A DNA stretch of 13,097 nucleotides, from contig JAKIZN010000018.1 in the NCBI GenBank assembly GCA_022708005.1, forward strand, positions 1 to 13,097, given 5' to 3'. Below are positions 1 to 7,416 of this stretch, piece after piece. Each line of letters begins with the position of its first letter. Position 1 is the stretch's first letter. This stretch comes from Bacteroidota bacterium (GTDB lineage Bacteria; Bacteroidota; Ignavibacteria; Kapaibacteriales; UBA2268). A program made the position numbers and the translations under genes. The notes beneath the pieces are model-generated. The model searched no databases. It saw nothing but the letters and a program-made list of their open reading frames with translations, and had not been told where the DNA came from.

Positions 1-1215
1 CTTGACGCTTATTACTCACGACTTCACTTGAGCGACATCAGTAACCTAGCGCCCATTTTGCAGCTTCTCAAATTAGACGCCGCGAACTTTACAATGCCCT
101 ATAAACACTCAGCATACCAAATTTCAAATAGTTGCGACGAACCATCTTTGGAAACCACAGCTTGTAATACAATTTTATTCGGAGAGAAAATTAAAGGCTA
201 CAACACTGATTTCAAAGGATTTGAGCATATTGCAGATAGACTTGCTTTAACGGAAGACAGCAAGGTGCTGCTAATAGGAGCTGGCAATACAGCAATCACA
301 GTTCTTAAAGTGCTGAGTAAATTCAAATGTAAAGTAGACATCATCAATCGTAACATATCAAATATTTATAAGTTACAGAATTTTTATAATAACATCAATA
401 AAGTAAATAACTTAAATATTAGTAAAAATTATGACTTAATTATTAATACTTCGCCTAATTTGGACTTTATTGCTGAAATTATAAATCAGATAGAGGCGAC
501 TTCAATAGTTGATTTTAACTACACTAACCCAACTTTATATAAAGCAGTTAAGGCTTACGAAAACTATATAGGTGGCTTAGAATTATTAATTTTGCAGGCA
601 CTCCACTCTTTTAGCATATTTTCTGAAAATATATTTGGTAGAAAAGATGTGTTTGCTGGGACTACTGCGAAAGAAATAATAGCCTCTATGGAGAACAAAG
701 CCGCTCGCAAAAAAAACATTGCATTAGTGGGATTTACTGGAGTTGGTAAGTCGTTTATTTCAAAAATATTATCGCAATCACTTAATATGAAATATTATTC
801 TATTGACGATATTATTGAAGCAAAAGCGGGCAAATCTATTAAGGAAATTTTCTATCTATATGGAGAATCACGCTTTAGAGAGTATGAAAGCGAAGTTATT
901 CAAGAAATTCAAGGTGCCAACAACCTTATAATCGACACTGGTGCAGGAATTTGCCAGAATATCGATAACATTAAGCTATTGAAAAATATAGCCTTTAATA
1001 TCTTTATTATTTCGGATATAGAAAACGTTTGGAATAGAGTTGATAAAGCAAGCAAGCCCGTTGTAGCAAATATGAATTTTAATGACTTTAACAGCCTTTA
1101 TTTTCATAGGCTTAACAACTATTTTAAATGCTCGGATATGATATTTTACAACAACTACAGAATCGAAGATTCTGCTTCGCAGCTAAAAGAGCAACTAGTA
1201 AGCTATTTATGCTAA
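1..1215 (+). CDS. aroE-aroK: Shikimate dehydrogenase-shikimate kinase fusion, 5'-truncated
   Basis: The frame is open from base 1, so the true start lies upstream; a TTG at 28 falls inside the conserved dehydrogenase fold and is not a credible start. Numbering from base 1, residues 1 to about 235 are AroE-like. They show NFTMPYK (29-35, with the catalytic Lys), GYNTD (66-70, catalytic Asp), a GAGNTA nucleotide-binding turn (93-98) and a C-terminal IGGLELLILQA helix. The N-terminal substrate motif (GxPIxHSxSP) would lie outside the window. Residues about 238-404 are a shikimate kinase: Walker A GFTGVGKS (244-251), IDDIIE, GESRFREYE with the shikimate-binding Arg, and a late HRLNNYF Arg. The fusion would convert dehydroshikimate to shikimate (NADPH) and then to shikimate-3-phosphate (ATP) in the cytosol. 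The kinase half is divergent: the DxD motif reads SID, TGGG reads TGAG, and the lid RP reads KP. It overlaps aroA by seven bases, so the two are probably translated from one message. Confidence 0.88.
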   Translation, partial: LDAYYSRLHLSDISNLAPILQLLKLDAANFTMPYKHSAYQISNSCDEPSLETTACNTILFGEKIKGYNTDFKGFEHIADRLALTEDSKVLLIGAGNTAITVLKVLSKFKCKVDIINRNISNIYKLQNFYNNINKVNNLNISKNYDLIINTSPNLDFIAEIINQIEATSIVDFNYTNPTLYKAVKAYENYIGGLELLILQALHSFSIFSENIFGRKDVFAGTTAKEIIASMENKAARKKNIALVGFTGVGKSFISKILSQSLNMKYYSIDDIIEAKAGKSIKEIFYLYGESRFREYESEVIQEIQGANNLIIDTGAGICQNIDNIKLLKNIAFNIFIISDIENVWNRVDKASKPVVANMNFNDFNSLYFHRLNNYFKCSDMIFYNNYRIEDSASQLKEQLVSYLC

Positions 1216-2444
1216 TTATGCCGCAAAATATAGACTTATCTATAGTCGCTCCCGCTTCAAAAAGTGAGAGCTTGAGAGCTATGCTTATCGCCCTGCTAAA
1301 TAAGAAGGAAACTATATTAACTAATTTATCTAACTCAAGTGATGCAAAGGCTTTACTTAATATTTTAAAAAACTATAAGCAGGTCGAAATCAGCGGGAAT
1401 ACGCTCACCGTCCGCAGTGCTGATCTGCCGACTGAATGCGAATTTCCTTGCGGCGAATCTGCCTTTTTAGCTCGGGCATTTGCAGGCATATCACCATTTT
1501 ACTTTAACTCAGCTAAAATTACCTCACAAGGCTCGCTTTCCCACCGCAACGTTAGCGATATATTCGAGTTTTGCAAGTTGAATAGAATCGCTTTTGAAGG
1601 AAAAGCTCCGCACCTGCCGATGCGCATTAATGGCAAATACATGCAAAATATGATACTTGTAAATAGCGACAGTTCATCTCAAATTTTATCGGGAGTTTTG
1701 ATTGGAAATGCTTTTGCCGACACTCCGCTCTGTATCGCCTCTGAACGCCCTGCCAGCAAAGGATATGTTGAACTCACTTTGTCTATGCTCAAAAATTTAG
1801 GTGTAAGCTATAACTATTTTGAAAATCAATATACTATCACAAACAACTTGACAAATAAATCAAGCGAAATCGACATAAGCGGCGATTGGAGTGGCGCTGC
1901 TTTTATGCTTGTGGCTGCGTCAATTGCAGGAAAAGTTAAGCTAAAGGGACTGAAAAAAAATTCAATGCAGCCCGACGAAATTATTCTTAAATTTCTCAAG
2001 CAATTGAACATAAACATCAATGAAAACAATGATATAGCTGACGGCTATACAGTTACTTGCGAAAAATCAAAGATAAGAGCATTTGAGTTCGACGCGAGCG
2101 GCTGCCCAGACTTAATTCCACCGCTCGTTGCTCTTGCAGCAAATGCGAGCGGCTCATCTATTATTTACGGTGCTAACCGCTTAATAAATAAAGAGAGTAA
2201 TAGGAAACTTGCACTGTGTAGCGAGTTTAGCAAAATAGGTGGGCAAGTAGCTGCTGATGGCGATAAATTGCTTATAAAAGGAGGCGAAATAATTGGCGGA
2301 GAGGTGGATTCCCATAATGACCATAGGATAGCGATGGCTCTATCAGTTGCAGGGCTCGCAGCCAAAAATGCTGTAAAAATCAATAATTACCAAGCAGTTG
2401 CAAAGTCTTATCCCAACTTTTTCAAAGATTTGCTAAATAAGTAA
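1209..2444 (+). CDS. aroA: 3-phosphoshikimate 1-carboxyvinyltransferase (EPSP synthase)
   Basis: This enzyme transfers the enolpyruvyl group of PEP to shikimate-3-phosphate, the sixth step of the shikimate pathway. The 411-residue product has near-usual family length. Visible landmarks are APASKSESLRA (Lys18 and Arg23), a SLSHRN substrate segment (110-114), SSQ (156-158), GDWSGAAFM (225-233), CPDLIPP with the catalytic Asp301, NKESNR (Lys328, Glu329, Arg332), SHNDHRIAMA (His372, Arg373) and AKSYP (Lys399). The usual NAGTxMRP PEP/glyphosate loop reads ESAFLARA (83-90), so the Gly, Thr and Pro positions are Ala, Phe and Ala while the Arg is kept. I chose ATG 1209, which overlaps the upstream stop; ATG 1218 gives a protein three residues shorter and is equally possible, because neither has a clear Shine-Dalgarno. 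In-frame ATG 1128 is too far inside the upstream gene. Transcription presumably comes from the upstream aro promoter. Confidence 0.93.
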   Translation: MLIMPQNIDLSIVAPASKSESLRAMLIALLNKKETILTNLSNSSDAKALLNILKNYKQVEISGNTLTVRSADLPTECEFPCGESAFLARAFAGISPFYFNSAKITSQGSLSHRNVSDIFEFCKLNRIAFEGKAPHLPMRINGKYMQNMILVNSDSSSQILSGVLIGNAFADTPLCIASERPASKGYVELTLSMLKNLGVSYNYFENQYTITNNLTNKSSEIDISGDWSGAAFMLVAASIAGKVKLKGLKKNSMQPDEIILKFLKQLNININENNDIADGYTVTCEKSKIRAFEFDASGCPDLIPPLVALAANASGSSIIYGANRLINKESNRKLALCSEFSKIGGQVAADGDKLLIKGGEIIGGEVDSHNDHRIAMALSVAGLAAKNAVKINNYQAVAKSYPNFFKDLLNK

Positions 2445-2600
2445 TTTTGGAATTATCCACAGCTTGCGCCCGTGATGCACTAAAATCTCTTTCAACTCTC
2501 TATAAAACTCGCTACCCTTGCGACGATTCTTAGATAGTAGGTTAATATTTATTTTCTCAAAAGTAAAAAAAATCAAAAAAATTATGTAAATTTCATTAAC

Positions 2601-2632
2601 TTTGTAAATATCAAAAACTGCAATTAGATTTG
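2601..2632 (+). promoter_or_regulatory. Bacteroidetes-type promoter of ppdK
   Basis: TTTG at 2601-2604 and TAGATTTG at 2625-2632 are separated by exactly 20 bases, matching the Bacteroidetes -33 (TTTG) and -7 (TAnnTTTG) elements. Transcription would start near 2637-2640, giving a leader of about 20 bases that just holds the ribosome binding site. A second -7 match, TAACTTTG (2597-2604), ends on the same TTTG but has no evident -33 partner. Confidence 0.6.
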
Positions 2633-2643
2633 TTTATAAGTTT

Positions 2644-2650
2644 AAGGGAG
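2644..2650 (+). promoter_or_regulatory. Ribosome binding site of ppdK, decides the start
   Basis: AAGGGAG lies nine bases before ATG 2660. It supports that start over the in-frame TTG at 2630, which would overlap the -7 promoter element and has no such site. Confidence 0.7.
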
Positions 2651-2659
2651 ATTACCTCA

Positions 2660-5413
2660 ATGTCAAAAGAGTCAAAGTCGCAATCAACAACTGAAAAGTA
2701 TGTCTATTATTTTGGCGGTGGGAAAGCAGAAGGCGATGCCGATATGAAGAATCTGCTCGGCGGAAAGGGCGCTAACCTTGCTGAAATGGTAAATTTAGGG
2801 CTTCCCGTGCCTGCTGGGCTAACGATTACAACTGATGTGTGCACTTTTTATTATGATAACGACCGCACCTATCCAGAGTCGTTGCACAGAGAAGTTGAAG
2901 TGGCTATCGAAAAACTTGAAAAAGAAATGGGTGCAAAGTTTGCAGACCCGAAGAACCCTTTGCTTGTCTCTGTCCGCTCCGGCTCACGCGCTTCGATGCC
3001 CGGCATGATGGATACGATTTTGAATTTAGGTTTAAATGATGTAACAGTTCAAGGATTGATTGAAAAATCTGGCAATCCACGATTTGCTTACGATTCTTAC
3101 CGCAGATTTGTTGCTATGTATGGCGATGTAGTGCTTGATTTAAAGCCACAGAGCAAAGATGAAGAAGACCCATTTGAAGTCATTTTAGACAAAAAGAAAC
3201 AAGAAAAAGGCGCCAAACAAGATGTAGATTTAACTGCTGAGGACTTAAAAGAGCTTGTTGCAGAGTTCAAGCAAGCTATAAAAGAAAGGACTGGCAAAGA
3301 TTTCCCAGAAGATCCCAAAGAGCAACTTTGGGGAGCTATTGGCGCTGTATTCAATTCTTGGATGAACAATCGTGCTATCGTGTATAGAAAACTAAACGGT
3401 ATTCCAGAATCTTGGGGAACTGCTGTTAATGTTCAAGCAATGGTATTTGGCAATATGGGCGATGATTCTGGCACTGGGGTTGCATTTACTCGCGATGCTG
3501 CTACTGGCGAAAACTATTTCTATGGCGAGTTTTTGATGAATGCACAAGGCGAAGACGTCGTTGCAGGCATACGCACGCCTCAAAATATTGAATTGCTAAA
3601 AGATATAGATGCCAATTCTTATAATGAACTTGAAAAAATTCGCAAAGCGTTGGAAAATCATTATCGCGATATGTTAGATATTGAATTTACCATACAAAAT
3701 AAAAAGTTGTATATGCTTCAATGCCGCGTGGGCAAAAGAACGGCTATGGCAGCTATAAAAATTGCTGTGGATATGGTTAACGAAAAGCTTATTGAACCAA
3801 AAGAGGCTTTGTTGCGGATTGACCCAGACCAATTGAACCAATTGCTGCGTCCTGTTTTCGACTTGAATGCTAAATCTAAAGCCCTCAAAGAAGGTAAATT
3901 GCTCGCAAAGGGCTTAAATGCAGGTCCGGGAGCGGCAAGCGGTATTGTGATGTTCAATGCTGAAGATGCAGTTACTGCTGCGAAAAAAGGCGAAAAAGTC
4001 ATATTAGTCAGAATTGAGACTTCGCCTGAAGATATTTCTGGAATGGACGCTTCCGAAGGTATTTTGACTGCTCGCGGGGGTATGACTTCGCATGCGGCGT
4101 TAGTCGCTCGCCAAATGGGTAAAGTGTGCGTAGCTGGCTGCGGCGAATTAGTCATTGACTACAAAGCTCGAACTATGAAAGTCGAAGGAAAAGATTTATC
4201 GATAAAAGAAGGCGATTGGATTTCAATTGACGGCTCTACTCGCGAAGTTATACTTGGCAATATCCCGACCAAACCAAGCGAAGTAATTGAAGTGTTGGTA
4301 ACTAAAACTTTGAAGCCGGAAGATGCTCCAATTTACCAAATGTACAATCAAATTATGACTTGGGCAGATAAATATCGCACTATGGGCGTCCGCACTAATG
4401 CAGACCAACCAGATCAAGCAGCAAATGCAATCGCTTTCGGAGCTGCGGGAATTGGGCTTTGCAGAACAGAGCACATGTTCTTTGGCGAAGGAAAAATTGG
4501 TCCGATGAGGGAAATGATTCTTTCGGACAGCGTTGAAAATAGGCGTAAAGCTCTTGCAAAATTATTGCCATTCCAGCGACAAGACTTTGAAGGAATATTC
4601 GAAGCGATGGACGGGCATCCGGTAACTATTCGCACAATTGACCCGCCATTGCACGAGTTCTTGCCTCATGATGAAGCTGGACAAAAGCAAATTGCTGACG
4701 AAATGGGCATTTCTTACGGCAAAGTTAAAGAAAGAGTGGAAGCATTGCACGAGTTCAATCCAATGCTTGGATTCCGTGGCTGCCGCTTAGGGCTTATATA
4801 TCCAGAAATTACCGAAATGCAAGCTCGAGCTATTTTTGAGGCAACAGTAAATGTGATAAAAAAAGGCAAAAAAGTCATGCCAGAGGTGATGATACCACTT
4901 GTTGGACACGTTAAAGAGTTAAAGCATCAAGAAGAGCTTGTTCGCAAAGTAGCTACCGCTGTAATGGAAGAAACTGGCACTAAGTTCGATTACTTGGTTG
5001 GCACGATGATTGAAATTCCTCGCGGAGCTATCACTGCTCGCGAAATCGCAGAGGTTGCAGAATTTTTCTCGTTCGGAACAAATGACTTAACCCAAACGAC
5101 ACTCGGTTTGAGCCGCGACGATGCTGGTAGATTCTTGCCAGAATACGTCAGCCGTGATATTTACCAAGTCGATCCATTCGTATCGGTAGACCAAACAGGC
5201 GTCGGATTTTTGATGAAACACGCAGTTGCAGAAGGCAAGATTTCTCGCCCGAATATCAAGCTTGGTATATGCGGCGAGCACGGTGGCGACCCTGCTTCAG
5301 TTGAATTCTGCCACTCTATTGGACTGAATTATGTATCTTGCTCGCCTTTCCGTGTGCCTATCGCAAGATTGGCTGCTGCTCGCGCTGCAATTAAAGACGG
5401 ATCAGCAAAATAA
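2660..5413 (+). CDS. ppdK: Pyruvate, phosphate dikinase
   Basis: PPDK interconverts pyruvate + ATP + phosphate and PEP + AMP + pyrophosphate in the cytosol. The 917-residue product is slightly longer than the common bacterial enzymes of roughly 870-900; the extra residues include a polar N-terminal tail before the first conserved block. Order of domains: an ATP-grasp nucleotide-binding region ([20 protein letters not shown] near residue 35, then [14 protein letters not shown]), a swivelling phosphohistidine domain with [12 protein letters not shown] (catalytic His478, preceded by the Thr that is phosphorylated in regulated homologues), and a C-terminal PEP/pyruvate TIM barrel ending in [19 protein letters not shown] with the catalytic Cys894. 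Every signature is intact. It has its own promoter and a strong hairpin after the stop, so it is a single-gene unit. It can run towards PEP for gluconeogenesis and the shikimate pathway next door, or towards ATP in a pyrophosphate-using glycolysis; sequence alone does not say which. Confidence 0.97.
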   Translation: MSKESKSQSTTEKYVYYFGGGKAEGDADMKNLLGGKGANLAEMVNLGLPVPAGLTITTDVCTFYYDNDRTYPESLHREVEVAIEKLEKEMGAKFADPKNPLLVSVRSGSRASMPGMMDTILNLGLNDVTVQGLIEKSGNPRFAYDSYRRFVAMYGDVVLDLKPQSKDEEDPFEVILDKKKQEKGAKQDVDLTAEDLKELVAEFKQAIKERTGKDFPEDPKEQLWGAIGAVFNSWMNNRAIVYRKLNGIPESWGTAVNVQAMVFGNMGDDSGTGVAFTRDAATGENYFYGEFLMNAQGEDVVAGIRTPQNIELLKDIDANSYNELEKIRKALENHYRDMLDIEFTIQNKKLYMLQCRVGKRTAMAAIKIAVDMVNEKLIEPKEALLRIDPDQLNQLLRPVFDLNAKSKALKEGKLLAKGLNAGPGAASGIVMFNAEDAVTAAKKGEKVILVRIETSPEDISGMDASEGILTARGGMTSHAALVARQMGKVCVAGCGELVIDYKARTMKVEGKDLSIKEGDWISIDGSTREVILGNIPTKPSEVIEVLVTKTLKPEDAPIYQMYNQIMTWADKYRTMGVRTNADQPDQAANAIAFGAAGIGLCRTEHMFFGEGKIGPMREMILSDSVENRRKALAKLLPFQRQDFEGIFEAMDGHPVTIRTIDPPLHEFLPHDEAGQKQIADEMGISYGKVKERVEALHEFNPMLGFRGCRLGLIYPEITEMQARAIFEATVNVIKKGKKVMPEVMIPLVGHVKELKHQEELVRKVATAVMEETGTKFDYLVGTMIEIPRGAITAREIAEVAEFFSFGTNDLTQTTLGLSRDDAGRFLPEYVSRDIYQVDPFVSVDQTGVGFLMKHAVAEGKISRPNIKLGICGEHGGDPASVEFCHSIGLNYVSCSPFRVPIARLAAARAAIKDGSAK

Positions 5414-5444
5414 GGCTAGCAACGAACTAACTGCTTGATTGCAA

Positions 5445-5476
5445 AAGAGGCTGTAACATTTATGATACAGCCTCTT
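5445..5476. terminator. Hairpin terminator between convergent ppdK and hydA
   Basis: An 11-bp perfect stem (AAGAGGCTGTA at 5445-5455 with TACAGCCTCTT at 5466-5476) encloses a 10-base loop. On the plus strand it is followed by AATTTTAAT; on the minus strand the stem ends in CTCTTTTGC. It lies 31 bases after the ppdK stop. The T-run is better on the minus strand, so it may end both ppdK and the hyd transcript. Confidence 0.7.
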
Positions 5477-5490
5477 AATTTTAATAGCAT

Positions 5491-5617
5491 TAAGAACTCT
5501 AACTGACTGCTTATCTGTAAGAAAATATTTAGCTTTAAGATGTCCTACACCTCAAAGGTGTAGGACATCTGGAAAAACAGCTAACAGGCAATGGAAAAAT
5601 TTCTATTGCATTATTTA
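5491..5617 (+). repeat. Hairpin-centred interspersed repeat, copy 1
   Basis: This roughly 126-base element is repeated in the same orientation at 11483-11608. Its core (5538-5570) is a perfect 15-bp stem, AGATGTCCTACACCT paired with its complement, around a three-base CAA loop. The core is followed by GGAAAAA and not a T-run, so it does not look like an ordinary terminator on the plus strand. By eye, the left 47 bases match copy 2 at 36 of 47 without gaps, the core at 32 of 33, and the right flank at about 76% with one gap. It lies within 10 bases of the hydA stop. I see no transposase, no clear terminal inverted repeats and no target duplication. Confidence 0.85.
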
Positions 5618-5625
5618 TGTCTACG

Positions 5626-7395
5626 CTAGCACACTGGTTTTTGATGATAATGCGTGTGCAATAAATGATGCGAAGTTTCGCTCAACGGCTTTCCAAGGAA
5701 TCGCTCATAAAGCCTTTGAATATCTGGATTTTCATGGGATTTTCTTAATTGCTTGCCTTCGTCTTCAGCGTAAATAGCTGCAATGCGCTTCAGTCGAACA
5801 GAATCATCTGTATGACGCGGCTGCCCACCGCCGCCTATGCAGCCGCCGGGGCAAGTCATCACTTCGATAAAGTGAAACTCTTCGCCATTTTCAATCGCTT
5901 GGAATATTTTGCGGCTATTGCCCAATCCGTGAGCTACTCCAGCTTTTAATTCGACTCCTTCTAAAAATGACCATTCTGGAAGTGTGCCTTCGATTTTCAA
6001 AGATGCCCGCTTGACACCGTCGAGCCCCATAATTGCATCAATGTGCAAGTTTTCGGTGGGTAGCTCCCTGCCAGTTACTATCTCATATACAGTGCGAATT
6101 GCAGCTTCCATTACCCCGCCGGTGTTTGCAAAAATATCGGCAGCGCCAGATGATAAACCAAGCGGAGAATCCATTTTTGAGTCTGGCAGAGATTTAAAAT
6201 CAATACCAGCTTGCTTTATCATTTTGCCAAGCTCGCGCGTAGTAAGCACGTAGTCTACATCTTGAATACCGCTTGAGTTCATTTCATCTCGTTGGCATTC
6301 ATATTTTTTCGCAGTGCAGGGCATTATCGAAACTACTACAATTTCATCAATATCTTTGCACATCATTTCAGCATAATAGCTTTTTGCCAAAGCGCCAAAC
6401 ATTTGCTGTGGCGATTTGCAGCTAGATAGATTATCTAAATATTCCGGATAGAAGTATTCGGTAAAATTAATCCAGCCGGGCGAACAACTCGTAAATTGTG
6501 GCAAAGCTACTTTTTTGCCTTCCACTATCTTTTCTTTCAATCGGACAAGCAACTCAGTGCCTTCTTCTATAATTGTCAAATCGGCTGCAAAATTCGTATC
6601 GAAAACTTTGTCAAATCCGAGCTGTCTGAGCGCTGTAACCATTTTTCCAGTAACCAAGGTGCCTGGCTCGTACCCAAAGCATTCTCCCAACGCAGCGCGA
6701 ATGGCTGGAGCAGTTTGTACTACCACCAATTTATTGGGATCATCAAGAGCCTTCCAAACGTCATCGATATGGCTACGTTCAGTTATTGCACCAACAGGGC
6801 AAACTGCAACGCATTGCCCGCACTGCACGCAAGCAACGGTATCCAAATCGAGCATAAACGCTGGACCAATCACTGAATCAAATCCTCTGCCTTGCGGGAA
6901 CAAAGCTCCAACGCTTTGAATTTCGTTACAAGCAGCGACGCAGCGACGGCACTTAATGCACTTCCCATTATCGCGAATAAGCGCTGGAGTGGTTTTGTCT
7001 ATGTGCTGCCTTGCAGTTTCTCCGATTAGCCCAATTTCTTCTATGCCCATCTGGTATGCTAATGATTGCAATTCGCAATCGTTATTTCTGTCGCAAGTTT
7101 TGCACTCGCCATTATGCTCGGATAAGAGTAGCTCTACCACTGTTTTTCTGGCATCTCTCACTCTTTTGCTATTAGTATAAACTTTCATTCCTTCGCTAAC
7201 GGGAGTAGCGCAGGAAGCCACAAGCGTGCGAGCACCCTCAACTTCTACAACGCAAACTCTGCAAGCGCCAATTGCTTCACGACCCTCGAAATTGCACAAA
7301 GTTGGGATATTGACGCCTATTTTCTTCGCGGCTTCGAGCAATGTTGTTCCTTCTGGAACTTCAATTTTTAAATTATTTATTGTTAAAGAAATCAT
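5626..7395 (-). CDS. hydA: [FeFe] hydrogenase catalytic subunit, NAD(P)-linked HydA/HndD type
   Basis: The 589-residue protein carries the H-cluster and four accessory iron-sulfur clusters, and reduces protons or oxidises H2 in a cytosolic complex with HydB and HydC. In order: a plant-type [2Fe-2S] domain (Cys34, 45, 48, 62), a His-Cys3 [4Fe-4S] site (His94, Cys98, 101, 107), a two-cluster ferredoxin domain (Cys146/149/152/156 and 189/192/195/199), then the H-cluster domain. L2 is MPCTAKKYE (Cys360) and L3 is EVMTCPGGCIGGGG (Cys515, Cys519). L1 reads TSCSPGW (302-308), with Ser where the classical motif has a second Cys. The C-terminus is a short His-rich tail including LLHTHY, as I recall for this subfamily. 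Length and domain order match HndD of Desulfovibrio and HydA of trimeric bifurcating enzymes (HydDB group A3). ATG 7395 has AGGAG ten bases upstream and starts 21 bases after the hydB stop. It is the last gene of the operon. Confidence 0.95.
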   Translation of the reverse strand: MISLTINNLKIEVPEGTTLLEAAKKIGVNIPTLCNFEGREAIGACRVCVVEVEGARTLVASCATPVSEGMKVYTNSKRVRDARKTVVELLLSEHNGECKTCDRNNDCELQSLAYQMGIEEIGLIGETARQHIDKTTPALIRDNGKCIKCRRCVAACNEIQSVGALFPQGRGFDSVIGPAFMLDLDTVACVQCGQCVAVCPVGAITERSHIDDVWKALDDPNKLVVVQTAPAIRAALGECFGYEPGTLVTGKMVTALRQLGFDKVFDTNFAADLTIIEEGTELLVRLKEKIVEGKKVALPQFTSCSPGWINFTEYFYPEYLDNLSSCKSPQQMFGALAKSYYAEMMCKDIDEIVVVSIMPCTAKKYECQRDEMNSSGIQDVDYVLTTRELGKMIKQAGIDFKSLPDSKMDSPLGLSSGAADIFANTGGVMEAAIRTVYEIVTGRELPTENLHIDAIMGLDGVKRASLKIEGTLPEWSFLEGVELKAGVAHGLGNSRKIFQAIENGEEFHFIEVMTCPGGCIGGGGQPRHTDDSVRLKRIAAIYAEDEGKQLRKSHENPDIQRLYERFLGKPLSETSHHLLHTHYHQKPVC

Positions 7396-7416
7396 CTTTT
7401 TTATTCTCCTGAAATA

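Noticed and set aside
28..30. TTG at 28 as a complete start for the aroE-aroK fusion
   Set aside because: The frame stays open to base 1 and the residues before it fit the dehydrogenase; the family's N-terminal motif is missing, so the gene is cut by the window edge.
2453..2461. TTATCCACA, a perfect DnaA-box match
   Set aside because: It is a single isolated site with no cluster, no AT-rich unwinding region arrangement and no dnaA or dnaN nearby, so it is not evidence of an origin.
2630..2659. TTG at 2630 as the ppdK start
   Set aside because: It sits inside the -7 promoter element, and a strong ribosome binding site precedes ATG 2660.
3718..4155. 145-residue minus-strand open frame inside ppdK
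   Set aside because: It lies fully antisense to the conserved ppdK sequence, has no ribosome binding site I can see, and shows no recognisable motif. The same holds for the other long antisense frames in ppdK, hydA and hydB.
5538..5570. Repeat hairpin as the main terminator of ppdK or hyd
   Set aside because: The plus strand continues GGAAAAA and the minus strand only has a short TT before AAAGC, so there is no proper T-run; the hairpin at 5445-5476 fits better.
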